A DNA stretch of 64,000 bases from positions 2,542,001 to 2,606,000 of the forward strand of contig NW_024037065.1 in NCBI RefSeq assembly GCF_015706575.1. Reading direction: 5' to 3'. Position numbers and translations under genes: made by a program. Shown here one piece after another: positions 42,722 through 53,100 of the stretch (positions are counted from its first letter, which is position 1; every line of letters begins with the position of its first letter). A model generated the notes under the pieces. The model made no database searches. It was not told the origin of the DNA and saw nothing but the letters and a program-made list of their open reading frames with translations. Source of the stretch: Patiria miniata (Eukaryota; Echinodermata; Asteroidea; Valvatida; Asterinidae).

Positions 42722-43038
42722 GGCTGACACTAGAGGCGAGGAAACCCTCCTCCCTGTAGTTATTATGGGAGTACCTAGTTCTGTTTTGTGGTTACTTGTT
42801 GACCCTGTGGCACATCCAGCCCCTCCTTGGGTCCCGGGACGGGCTGTGACTCGTTTCCCTGCTGTATTTTGTTCCTTTTTGTTGGGCAGTCCCGTGCAAA
42901 ATGCCCTCGCCCTTTGCAGCTGAAACATGTGTCGTTCATCGTTGCTTGACGCTTTGGCCATGGATGGTAAATCCTCGGGTCAGGCTTCCTCTTTGTTGAT
43001 GTAGCCTCGGGCTGCGATGGAGGACAGACGCTTGTCAA
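42722..43038 (-). pseudogene. G1 nucleocapsid zinc knuckle
   Basis: CFSCKGRGHFARDC is a complete C-x2-C-x4-H-x4-C knuckle (~42,890-42,931). The capsid that should lie upstream is absent: only ~60 bp separate it from the leader peptide, so about 300 residues were deleted. Confidence 0.8.
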
Positions 43039-43631
43039 CTAGGTTTTCTACCGTGTCACGAACCTGAGTAGTGCTGCACGGCGGTATAGGTAGTGCCCCG
43101 CCCCCTTTTTGTACACGTTCTATGGGGAATTGTGGGGGGAGGTTTGAGGAGCAATGAGGATTCATTGTAAAGAGTATTCAATGGGTAAGAGGATTACCGG
43201 ATGTAATGTGTAGGGATTATGTATGAATTTGTATTTGTTTGTCATTTGGATGAATGGTATAGGTTTAATTACAATTACTTAATGACTTGAGGAGCTCGCT
43301 CACAACATGCTTTCAATATGTATCCATGGAGTCAATGTTTTTCGGTTCACGGTTACAATGTCCTCCTATTATAACAGTGTAACAAGTTATTTCGCGTTTG
43401 CATCACATTGGGACCGGGAGTTGCGCAACAGTAGTGAACACAGACTCCCTTCATCGGACAATGGGACTTAATTAGCAGCGCACGGCATGTGTGGGAGCTT
43501 CATTATCCGTACGTGAAGAAGTCAATGAAGTTTACTGACTAAACATGATTTCAAGCCTTAATCTCCTTTACCGTTGGCTGTACAGGAATGCACCGAACCC
43601 TAGTTGTACCACCGTGCCGGACCTGTTTACA
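42976..43631 (-). repeat. Left arm of large inverted repeat (G1 leader and LTR)
   Basis: Matches 44,501-45,421 inverted, at high identity, apart from a ~272-bp insertion in the right arm (44,851-45,122). The inner end TGTAAACAGGTCCGGCACGG (43,631 leftward) may be an LTR start. Confidence 0.85.
42980..43165 (-). pseudogene. G1 gag N-terminal leader peptide
   Basis: MNPHCSSNLPPQFPIERVQK then a Val/Glu-rich helix and a stop after NKEEA. The same peptide start occurs on the opposite strand at 45,232 in the other arm of the inverted repeat. Confidence 0.65.
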
Positions 43632-43746
43632 AAATCAAGGATATATATAACTAGGTCTTTTGTGTTAAAGCAATGGTATCTACTTTTATTTTATATTGAA
43701 GATTTAGAGTGTCATAAGGCAACTTACTTTTTTACCATTTGTTGGC

Positions 43747-44162
43747 CTTTTCCGTGGCCTGATCTTCACTCATGCCCTCGTTGATGTACTTTTCATGTTT
43801 GTCTCTCCACTTCTCATCAATCGCTTCTTTTGCCTCTTCCAACCAGTCTAAATAGGCTGCATTGTCTTCCAAATCAGAACTAGACTCATCTTCATCAGAT
43901 GATATCGTCATCTTCCACCTTCGTGACGGATTCGGAATCATTTTCCTGAATATCTTCGTGTTCATCATACGTAGATTCAGTTTAATAGTTTTCCATATCC
44001 GGATCTTCAAATTTAGTGCTTTTAAATTCAGGTTCAGAATTATCCACCCCAACTTCGTCTATGTCGGATTCATCTTCAGCATGTGCATTTTCGGTATGTC
44101 TCAAGAGGTTATATCTCCGTCCAAAGAGTTTGTCACACTGGTGACAAGCATATGGTTTGACT
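43747..44162 (-). pseudogene. Decayed C2H2/acidic exon in the loop of the inverted repeat
   Basis: After an acceptor TTTTTGTCTGCAG at 44,163, the frame reads VKPYACHQCDKLFGRRYNLLRHTENAH (one C2H2 finger; split here by description only), an Asp/Glu-rich linker, then DWLEEAKEAIDEKWRDKHEKY and NEGMSEDQATEKA. It ends at a possible donor AATG|GTAAAA. A TAA at 43,982-43,984 and a frameshift near 43,905 break it. I recall such finger-plus-acidic-plus-helical proteins as a repeated unnamed family in marine invertebrates. Confidence 0.55.
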
Positions 44163-44249
44163 GCAGACAAAAATAGTATTCATGTTGAAGCTTTGCAGGT
44201 TAATCTCCGAATGGTAAGGAACGGATGAAATCATTTAATATATATATAC

Positions 44250-44500
44250 TCATGTGGTTACTCATTCACTCATTTGCTACTCATTTACTCATTTTGTTAC
44301 TCATTTACTCATTTGGTTACTCATTTACTCATTTGGCTACTCATTTACGCATTCGGTTACTCATTAACTCATTTGGTTACTCATTTAGTTACTCATTCAC
44401 TCATTTGTTTACTCATTCACTCATTTGCTAAATGAGTAACGAAATGAGTGAATGAGTAAACAAATGAGTAAATGAGTAACGAAATGAGTAAATGAGTAAC
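44250..44500. repeat. TACTCATT minisatellite that switches strand at ~44,430
   Basis: About fifteen TACTCATT(T/C)(A/G)CTCATTTG-type units, followed at ~44,431 by the reverse-complement unit AATGAGTAA(A/C). The two halves can fold into a hairpin. It abuts the right arm at 44,501. Confidence 0.85.
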
Positions 44501-45421
44501 GTAAACAGGTCCGGCACGGTGGTACAACTAGGGTTCGGTGCATTCCTGTACAGCCAACGGTAAAGGGGTATTTAGGCTTGAAATCATGTTTAGTCAGTAA
44601 ACTTCATTGACTTCTTTCACGTACAGATAATGAAGCTCCCACACATGCCGTGCGCTGCTAATTAAGTCCCATTGTCCGATAAAGGGAGTCTGTGTTCACT
44701 ACTGTTGCGCAACTCCCGGTCCCAATGTGATGCAAACGCGAAATAACTTGTTACACTGTTATAATAGGAGGACATTGTAACCGTGAACCGAAAAACATTG
44801 ACTCCATGGATACATATCGAATGCATGTTGTGAGCGAGCTCCTCAAGTCAGTGCAATGTATGCATTGTAAGCGCCCTCTATAAACTACGGATCGCGGTTC
44901 CAACTACATGCGTATTCACAAAACTCCTCGAAAACAATTGTCCACAGTGACCACATGAAAATTAAACTGGGTACCGTTACAAAAATGTCATCCTTCAACC
45001 CATCAATGAATTACGTTTAAACGTATAGTATACACTTTATACAGTGATATATTTTATGCTTTGCCTAATTAATGTTGTTTTGCTGAGCATAATGCAATTA
45101 ACCTATTGTTCTAACAGCCGTCTTGTAATTAAACCTATACCATTTATCCAAATGACAAACAAATACAAATTCATATATAATCCCTACACATTACATCCGG
45201 TAATCCTCTTACCCATTGAATACTCTTTACAATGGATCCTCATTGCTCCTCAAACCTCCCCCCACAATTCCCCATAGAACGTGTACAAAAAAGGGGGCGG
45301 GGCACTACCTATACCGCCGTGCAGCACTACTCAGGTTCGTGACACAGTAGAAAACCTAGTTGACAAGCGTCTGTCCTCCATCGCAGCCCGAGGCTACATC
45401 AACAAAGAGGAAGCCTGACCC
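44501..45421 (+). repeat. Right arm of large inverted repeat (second G1-type LTR and leader)
   Basis: Begins GTAAACAGGTCCGGCACGGT and ends AGAGGAAGCCTGACCC, the inverted match of 42,976-43,631. Carries the leader peptide start ATGGATCCTCATTGCTCC at 45,232, in a frame broken soon after. The ~272-bp insertion contains GCGCCCTCT. Confidence 0.85.
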
Positions 45422-45501
45422 AACAGAGACGAGGTTAACAGTGGTTGACGGGTGTAGTGAGGTTTAACACGTACACGGAAAAAAAAAATTGAGACGTCAG
45501 T

Positions 45502-46494
45502 ATGAGCGACAGTTTAAATGGTAGTGTTGTCACTTGGTTGAGGTTGATTACTCGGATGTTAACGCTGACAAGTTCCTGGAGGCAAAGAATCAATTGCTGC
45601 AATGGGAGGTTCAACATCCGTTTTGTAGGGGTTGTTGCGAGAGATGCTCGTAAGCTGCATGCGGACTTAATGAGTTTTGCGACACGACCGCCAACGAGGT
45701 GTACTAGCAACCTCACAGAGAGTTGTAGTGACAATGAAGCAGTTCCTTGGAAACTCACGTGGGAGCCGCGGGTAGTTGCTGAGGTTAATTGTCCTGGGTC
45801 TGTGAGTGGGACGTCACGTCGCCCTCACATTGTGCCAGACAGGTATAACGGGAAGGTTGTTTGGAATGAGTATTTCAGGCATTTTGAATCCTGTCGGGAA
45901 GTGAATGGTTGGACCAATTTGCAGGCTGTCAAGTACTTGTCCGCAAGTTTACAGGGTAGTGCACTGCGGTTGATTGGTGAGGGTGCAACGTCTGGTCGTG
46001 TGCACACCTATGGTGAGCTTGTGAAGTTGTTAGAGCAGAAGTTTGGGCATAGTCAACAAGCTGAGAATTTTTTGATGGATTTACGGCATCGTCGACAGAA
46101 ACCAAAGGAGACTCTTCGTGAGTTGGGTCAGGCTATTAGAGAGTTGACGATGAAGGCTTATCCTGAGATTAAGGAAGAAGCCAGGGATAGGTTTGCCAAG
46201 AATCATTTCATGGATGCGGTAGAGAGTCAGTCAGTGCGGGAGGGCATTCACCGAGCCCGTCCCAGGGGTCTTGATGAAGCTGTTAGGGCGGCACTGGAAA
46301 CTGAGAATTTTGAAAGAGTTGAGCAGCAGCGGAGGCAAGATAACAAGCCGACCAAATTTCGAGAGCACTCGACAGTAGTCCGGAGGATAGGCTTGAGGAG
46401 ATGGGGCATGCCTTCGAAAAGAGGATGTGTTCCATGGTCCAGTCATTGTTTTCTGAGTTGTCGAAGCAGAAGCAAAGTGGGGAAACTGAGATAG
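45502..46494 (+). pseudogene. G2 gag, capsid region
   Basis: 330 codons. The capsid starts near RRPHIVPDRYNGKVVWNEYF and continues HFESCREVNGWTNLQAVKYL, ASLQGSALRLIGEG, LVKLLEQKFG, ALRELGQAI-like TLRELGQAIREL and LDEAVRAALETENFE, the usual Ty3 capsid order. The frame ends at 46,494 ahead of the knuckle, which is in another frame. Confidence 0.8.
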
Positions 46495-46531
46495 TAGTGT
46501 CTCCGTCGAGATCACCTAAAACTCCTAAGAT

Positions 46532-46834
46532 ATGAGGTGTTTTAACTGAGGTGTACCAGGTCATTTCCGGCAAGTATGTAAGGGGCCGCGGCCGAAGCAA
46601 GGTTCCAAGCAGGGAAACGCCATCCAGCCGACCGGCGGGCTCGCAGGCATGCTGGAAAGCTCACAGAGCCCACACAAAGGAGGTTGTAGTCAGGTTGTAG
46701 CCTTAGGTGGGGCAAGCGACCAAGTAGTGGTCGCAGGCCCCATGGGTGGGGAAAAGGCAAAATATGGTTTGTTGAGCAGCATAGTGTATCACAAATTTCA
46801 CGGCAACAGAGACCCATTTTGGAGAAAGAACTGA
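46532..46834 (+). pseudogene. G2 nucleocapsid knuckle, second Cys replaced by TGA, and protease start
   Basis: TGT TTT AAC TGA GGT GTA ... CAT ... TGT: the codon for the second Cys of C-x2-C-x4-H-x4-C is a stop (46,547-46,549), one base from Cys. Further on IVYHKF marks the protease, but the DTG triad before it is missing, apparently deleted near 46,770. Confidence 0.7.
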
Positions 46835-47844
46835 AGGTGGAGCAAGTTGATGGTAGTCCGTTGGCAGTGGTTGGGGCTGCCTGGGTGGAGGTACAGATAG
46901 GGAAGACAGTAGCCACTGCGAAGGTGATCTTTGCCGATGTCCCGTATTCAGGAATTCTGGAGATGAATTTCCTGTTGCCCAATGGTGCGAGTTTGGATCT
47001 GCGATCTCTTCAACTGAGGCTAAATGGTGAGCACATTAAATGCACTAATAGTGCTGTTGAGTCGTTTGTGGGGAGGGTAGTTGTCACTGAGACTACGGAG
47101 ATTCCCTCTGGCCATAAGGCTGTGGTGCCCGGCACCATCTCAAGGTTGTGTGAGGTTGTTGAGGGTCCAATTCTTGTTGAGCCTGTGGAGAGAGGTGGTG
47201 AGTTAGCACAGCGAGGTTTAGTTCTTGCTAGGTCACTGGTTGAGGGTGACTTGGACGTGTTGCCGCTACGGTTGCTTAACCCTTGTAGGGAGATGCGCTT
47301 CGTGCGGCGGGGTACCACCGTAGGGATGGTCTGTCAGGCTGAGGTTGACCGTGGTCATGATATTCCCTGTAGAAGAGACGAGGTTGAGGGTAACCTCCCT
47401 GAACATCTACGGGACCTGTACAGTAGAAGCGAGAGGTTTCTGAGGGATGAGGATCATTATCAGGTGATGAAGTGTCCGTCGGAGTATAATGATGTGTTTT
47501 CTCGGGGTGAGCACGATATTGGTGGGACCGAGGTTGTGGAGCATCGCATTAACACGGGCGGTGCGGGGCCAATCAAAGAGAGGCCTAGGCGTCACCAGAG
47601 TTGTAATCAACAGGAGGTCATGAGGCAAGTCCGTGACCTGGAGGAGAGGGGTGTCATCGAGCCGTCGGACGGTCCTTGGGCTGCCAACGTTGTCTTGGTC
47701 AAGAATAAAGATGGTACGAAGCGGATAGGCATCAAGGATGCCTATCCTGTTCCCAGGATAGACAAGACGTCGGATGCGTTAGGGGGAGCTCAATGGTTTT
47801 CCACACTCGATTTGGCCTCGGGCTATTTTGCAGGTTGCCCTTGA
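46819..47844 (+). pseudogene. G2 protease remainder and RT N-terminus
   Basis: VEVQIGKTVATAKVIF, ILEMNFLLPNG (protease flap region; usual GILGMD is ILEMN), then the G1-like extension, then RT blocks IKERPRRHQSCNQQEV, GVIEPSDGPWAANVVLVKNK, AYPVPRID and WFSTLDLASGYF. The FCVDYR.LN block between KNKDGTKR and KDAYPVPR is missing, about 12 codons. Frame breaks at 47,835. Confidence 0.85.
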
Positions 47845-48505
47845 CAAGGACACCAGCCAGAATTCGAGTTTTGTTGTTCGCAACGGCTTGTATAGGTGGA
47901 AATGCATGCCTTTCGGCCTTTGGAATGCTCCGGCGACATTTGAAAGACTAATGGAGAAGGTCACGGCTGGTCTTTAGTGGGACATCCTCTTGATTTATCT
48001 TGATGATGTGATTGTCTTTGGGAAGACTGTGGAGGAAGAGGTACAGCGTCTCAGGGTTGTGTTCGAGAGACTGCGGGAGGCTAGGCTTAAGCTGAAGCCC
48101 AGCAAGTGTAGTCTGTTTCAGTGGTCAGTAGGTTACCTTGGCCACATTGTGCCGGCCGAAGGTGTGGCAACTGATCCTGGAAAGATGTCAGCTGTGGCCG
48201 ATTGGCCGGTCCCGAAATGTGTCACGGAAGTAGGGAGTTTTGTAGGACTTGCTTCCTACTACCGGAAGTTCATCCGGGGTTTTGTGGAAGTTGCATCTCC
48301 GCTGCATGTGTTGACGGGGAAGTCTAGGGAGTTTCGTTGGACAGCGGCGTGTCAACAGGCATTTGAGGAATTGAAACAAAGACTGCAGGAGGCTCCTGTT
48401 CTGGCTTATCCCTTGTCTGTTGGTGACTGCATGTTGGATACAGATGCGAGTGGAGTTGGGATAGGGCGGTCCTGTCCCAAGTCCAACAGGGGAAGGAGAA
48501 GGTAG
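47845..48505 (+). pseudogene. G2 RT catalytic part and RNase H start
   Basis: CMPFGLWNAPATFERLMEKV, a TAG at ~47,977, then ILLIYLDDVIVFGK (catalytic Asp pair), LGHIVPAEGV and YYRKFIRGFVEVASPL. RNase H begins CMLDTDASGVGIG; a frameshift after it near 48,470. Confidence 0.88.
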
Positions 48506-49218
48506 TGGCCTATGCAAACCGTAAGCTGAGCAAGGCTGAGAGAAACTATTGCGTCACGAGGCAAGAGCTGCCGGCTGTAGTGGTTAATCTCAAACACTTC
48601 AAGCAATATCTGTATGTTCGAAAGATTACCGTGAGAACGGATCATGCTGCGTTGAGGTGGTTGCTCAACTTCAAGAACACTGAGGGCCAGCTTGCGAGGT
48701 GGCTAGAGGTGGTTTCTGAGTATGACGTTTCAATTCAGCACAGGCCTGGACTGAAACATGCAAACGCAGATGCTCTGTCCCGCAGGCAGTGCAAGCAGTG
48801 TGGCCGTAGTGAAGACCCTGGTGAGGTGTCTACAGAGTCTGTCTCAGAAGTCTCAGAGGTTGCCGAGTCAGCAGTGAGGGAAATTCTTGCTGAGCCTCAT
48901 CTATCGCAAGAGGTAGTGAGGGAGGCACAGATGGCAGATCCCAACATGAGGTGGTTGATCGAGGCGAAGGAAGGTGCGAGGGGTCAGCCGGACTGGAGTA
49001 GTGTCTCACACAATTCCAAGGCCCATAAGACGCTTTGGTCTATGTGGGCTCAAATGGAGGTGCGGCAACAAATGCTGAGCCGTAGGTGGGAATCCAATGA
49101 TGGTCGGTCAATCCGCTGGCAGTTGTTGCTGCCGGAAAAGCTCAGAAGTGATGTTCTGCAAGCACTTCATGGTGGACGGACGGGTGGTCATCTTGGCATG
49201 AGAAAAAACATTGGCTAA
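48506..49218 (+). pseudogene. G2 RNase H and integrase linker
   Basis: RNYCVTRQELPAVVVNLKHF, VRTDHAALRWLLNFKN, NADALSRRQ, then the linker and the start of the zinc module ALHGGRTGGHLGM. Frame breaks at the A6 run at 49,203-49,208. Confidence 0.88.
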
Positions 49219-50178
49219 GGTGAGGTTACGTTACTATTGGCCAAACATGACGGCTGATGTGAGGTCCTTCCTTCGATGTTGTGAATTGTGTCAGAGGCGG
49301 AAGTCGCCATCGAAAAGGAGAGTTTCTCCTTTGCAGCAGTACAGAGTGGGTGCTCCCGTTGAGAGGGTAGCTCTGGACCTGCTGAGTCCACTGCCCCAGA
49401 GTGACGGTGGAAATGTGTGGATTCTTGTTGTGGGTGACTATTGCTCCAAATGGATGGAGGCTTATCCACTTCCCGATGCAAGGGCGAAGACAGTGGCATC
49501 GAAGTTTGTCACTGAGTTTGTATGCCGTTTTGGAGTCCCGCGGGAGCTTCATTCTGATCAGGGGAGCAATTTTGAGTCTGCAGTTTTTGCAGAGATGTGT
49601 AGAGTCCTAGGAATCAAGAAAACGAGGACGACGGCTTACAACCCGAAATCTGACAGAATGGTAGAGCGTTTCAACAAAACTTTGGTTAACATTGTTTCCA
49701 TGCTGATTTAGCCTAAGAGGAAGCAGAGAGACTGGGACGAGTGTCTACCTTACGCGACCTTTGCTTACCGTTGCAGTCCACAAGAATCCACCGGTGAGTC
49801 ACCTAACATGATGATGTTGGGACGTGAGGTGACGTTGCCTGTTGTTTTGATGGTTGAATGTCCTTAAGCTGAGAAGGTGGTCGAGACTGATTTTCCTTGG
49901 GAGTTGCGACGTAGGTTGCAGGAGGCCCATTGCCGGGCCAGTGAGTGTCTGAAGCAGAGTGCCCGCGACAGAAGCGAAACTACGACCGCAAGGTTGCTGG
50001 GGAAGGCCTGAAAGAAGGACAGTTTGTTTGGTTGTTTAGCCATTCAAGGAAGAAATGTGTCACTCCTAAATTACAGTTACGTTGGGAGGGGCCATATTTG
50101 GTCGTGAAGAAGTTGTCCTATGTGATTTACAGGGTTCAGTTGAGGAAAGGAAGTAAGCTGCGGATGACCCTACTATAA
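49211..50178 (+). pseudogene. G2 integrase
   Basis: Zinc module end CCELCQRRKSP, catalytic blocks ALDLLSPLPQ (Asp), RELHSDQGSNFE (Asp) and YNPKSDRMVERFNKTL (Glu). A TAG at ~49,709 and another stop near 49,867 precede LPYATFAYRCSPQEST. The last frame 49,945-50,178 has KEGQFVWLF and WEGPYLVVKKLSYVIYRVQ (GPY/F module). Unlike G1 there is no pol tail or zinc-finger ORF directly after it. Confidence 0.88.
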
Positions 50179-53100
50179 GTGGTGATATGGGACAAGATGG
50201 GATGGAGTCCGCTGCGATGCCTGGGACTCGCCCGATAGAATAGAGTAGATAGGTTTCGTGGTGTTGTGTTTATAGATCGGCAGTTTCACGCATAAAAAAG
50301 TACGCCCTCTGTTGGCGAGATGGAGTTAGTGGTAATACCACGTGACAACCTAGCGCGATGTGAATAAAACATATACGCGCAGCGATCCCTTTGTTCCGTT
50401 GGTGGATTTAAATACCCCGCGAAAGATATAAAAATTGATTGGTTTATTAAAATGAATATGCAACAGATTACCAAATAAGGCTTAACAAACCATCGATGAA
50501 GCTATGTACGGTCGACAGTTGCCATCTAGCGTGCACAAATTCTGATACTGTGTGTTTTTTATGCAGCGTACGACTTGTGACCTGGTACGATTTAGCGTAT
50601 TCGTGCCGTCATTTCCACTTGGAGAAAACATCATTTTTAAAGTAAAATGCAGTTTTACGGCGCATACCTGGTCAATCTATCAATAAATGGGTTATCTAGG
50701 TTCACGTTGATACGGACGAAAGGTCTGGGTCGACATGCTTTCGTGAGATTTTAGCCAATATTGAGGGTGAATAAAACAGGAATTCGTCAAGTTGCAACGT
50801 ACGAAGTGTACATGCAGTGTCAAGGCGTGACGGGTGGGGACCTTCGTGGCCATGTTTTGGCATGATTTCAGAGATTCAGACGGAAATCTCAAAGGTAAGC
50901 CTACAGATTATGTATTTACTTGGCTCAGAAGATGCAGTTTTTGTAGTTTCTCCTTGTGTTTAGCCTGCGACACAAGGATTTTGTGTACGTACGCCGCGCC
51001 ATGACAGGAAGTCATTACAGTAATGTCGTACATGAAGCAGTCGTAGCGTAGGCGCCTTGAGCTATCCCACAGCACGCAATTTTGGACGACGAAACGACTC
51101 ATGTGTGTGGAAGACTTTCATCTAATAAATATTTTTTGCCCAGTGTGCCTTGCTAGTAGTTGCAATTACCCAGAAAATCTTATTCGTAATAAATAATCAC
51201 AATGCATTCCTTAATCCTAACAGTCTTAAATCCTCCAATTTCAATATGATTTTTAAATTTCATGTTAATTAAAGTCAGCGTAATCAGGATTAATTGCTGG
51301 CATGCATCATGCAGGAACATGATGATAGAGGAATGGAGGTCATTCTTTGCAGGCAGGAGCCTGACATTGCTCATTTAATTAATGTTCTTGAAAACGTCTC
51401 AAGGAAACTGTGCACTGTATGTTCTAAATGCGTAAACAAAGGATTTGACATGTACATGATGTAGGCCATACATGTAGGTTACATTGCCAGGGCCGTCATT
51501 AGGCTATTTCTTTTTGCCCTCAGTCAAATATTTGTACTGTTGAGTATTTTTTCCATTTATTTCAAATTTAATTGACCTTGGACTAAAATGACTTGAGACT
51601 TAGTTGACATTGGACCGACTTTATACCTTTGTACCTGGGACCAAGTTGACCTGGAACTGAGTTGGCCATGCTGTCTCAGACGGTCAGACCCGTCTGTTAC
51701 TGCTAGGGACCGAGTCGGTAACAGTCTTATGGTTGTTGGGTACGGAGTTTACTCGAAACCCATGAAATGCATGCTCTTGTTCTTGTTGTGTACAAACACA
51801 AAAGTCATGTTACTGTACATGAACTTGAATGTGTACTTTAATTTGCCATCTAGACCTATTGGTTGTCTCTCGGACGCTGTGGAGGAGGTTGGCCTACATT
51901 TCTTCTTATGCGGAGTGTACGGCATTCCACCATGACACGCAAATGACGTACCCTGCCCTGACGAAGGATACCTTCAGAAAATTTGACAACTTTCGTGAGT
52001 GAGCATTTTGATATTATTTTACTTAGAAATTAATCATGGCATGTATGTACATGCATGTACATACATCATGCACATGTACATGTATGTACAAGTACATGTT
52101 TACATATGTATGTCTGTGCCTATAGAAAAAGATAAAATATGAAGCTTTCTTATCTTCTATAGTTTTTAACACTCATATTCAATGCAAGAAAAATCCCATC
52201 AAAGTTGTTTAAGATAGGGCACAGACAACAATCTTGAAAATAACCTGGCAATAATTTTCAACAGAGACTTTTGAGACGCTTCCTTTTACCTGTCCTTTTC
52301 ATTTTTTTAACGTAACATTTAACCTTATGTGCACATGTTCAAATTGACGTCAACACCAGAAAAGGACTGGTGTATTTGCTGCCACCATGCATCTCAAAGT
52401 ATCCCATTAACTTTGTTCCATTTTTTTATATTCTTGTTGTGCTTTCAGGTTTTGAAGAGTTTCTTCCTATTTCTGGATTGAAGATGGCAACGACATGCAT
52501 GGCCGGGTATAATGGACGAGCTTTGGATTCTTCCGCATCTGATCTGCACTACCCACCCATTGCGATTGAACTCCGTATCCGCTCCTGACCATGCCATGAC
52601 ATGGCCACGTTCATTCAAACAGCCCAACCCCCACTCTGAACCTTTCTGAATAGTCCATGGTGTGGAGTACATGCACATGTATTTTTAGTGTGATCTGAAT
52701 TGGGAGTGGTAGGTGTAGTCTGTTCGCGGCCACCCTGTCCCAGATGCTTGAATAACATAGTTGACGTAAACATTTCATAATGAATATCTTACTGCCGGGG
52801 GGGGGGGGGTGGGTTTGAGGGAATTGAGATAGTTTGCGAATATATTAGATAACTGGAGGTAATCTTTGATCAGGACAGTTTCTGTTTTGTCCTTAATGCC
52901 ATTTCAGATGGTATATATCTTGTCAATGTCACCACAAACTGACACTTGCGCACGCATGAGTATTTACAGATTCGGGATATTTTGGGTATCTCAAACTGAC
53001 ATCCCCCACAGTGCGACACTTGTAGAGGGCAACCATGCATTTTCGGTTTCACGAACTGACACTGATCTTAATTTTACCAATTAAATCGCTTTTTAATGAA

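Larger units (their letters stand above)
17308..43631 (-). mobile_element. Ty3/gypsy element G1, split in two by a 20-kb Harbinger insertion
   Basis: The 5' half (43,631-40,007) runs from LTR and leader to the integrase zinc-binding domain. The 3' half (19,874-17,308) resumes within the same Cys/His motif and runs to the pol tail and a zinc-finger ORF. Both halves are on the minus strand and match in the same order as the uninterrupted G2 at 45.5-50.2 kb. The join is in frame if the 3-bp target duplication is removed. Most of the capsid is missing near 42,976, and there are frameshifts in RT. Confidence 0.8.
45422..50178 (+). mobile_element. Ty3/gypsy element G2, full coding order, heavily mutated
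   Basis: gag, zinc knuckle, protease, RT, RNase H, integrase in order on the plus strand. It is close to G1 in pol blocks and gives the reference for reading the G1 split. Flanking LTRs were not identified; the sequence upstream is the G1-type arm. Confidence 0.85.

Noticed and set aside
45422..50178. G2 as the same copy as the right arm of the inverted repeat
   Set aside because: The arm ends at 45,421 in a broken leader frame, and no matching 3' LTR follows G2; continuity is not shown.
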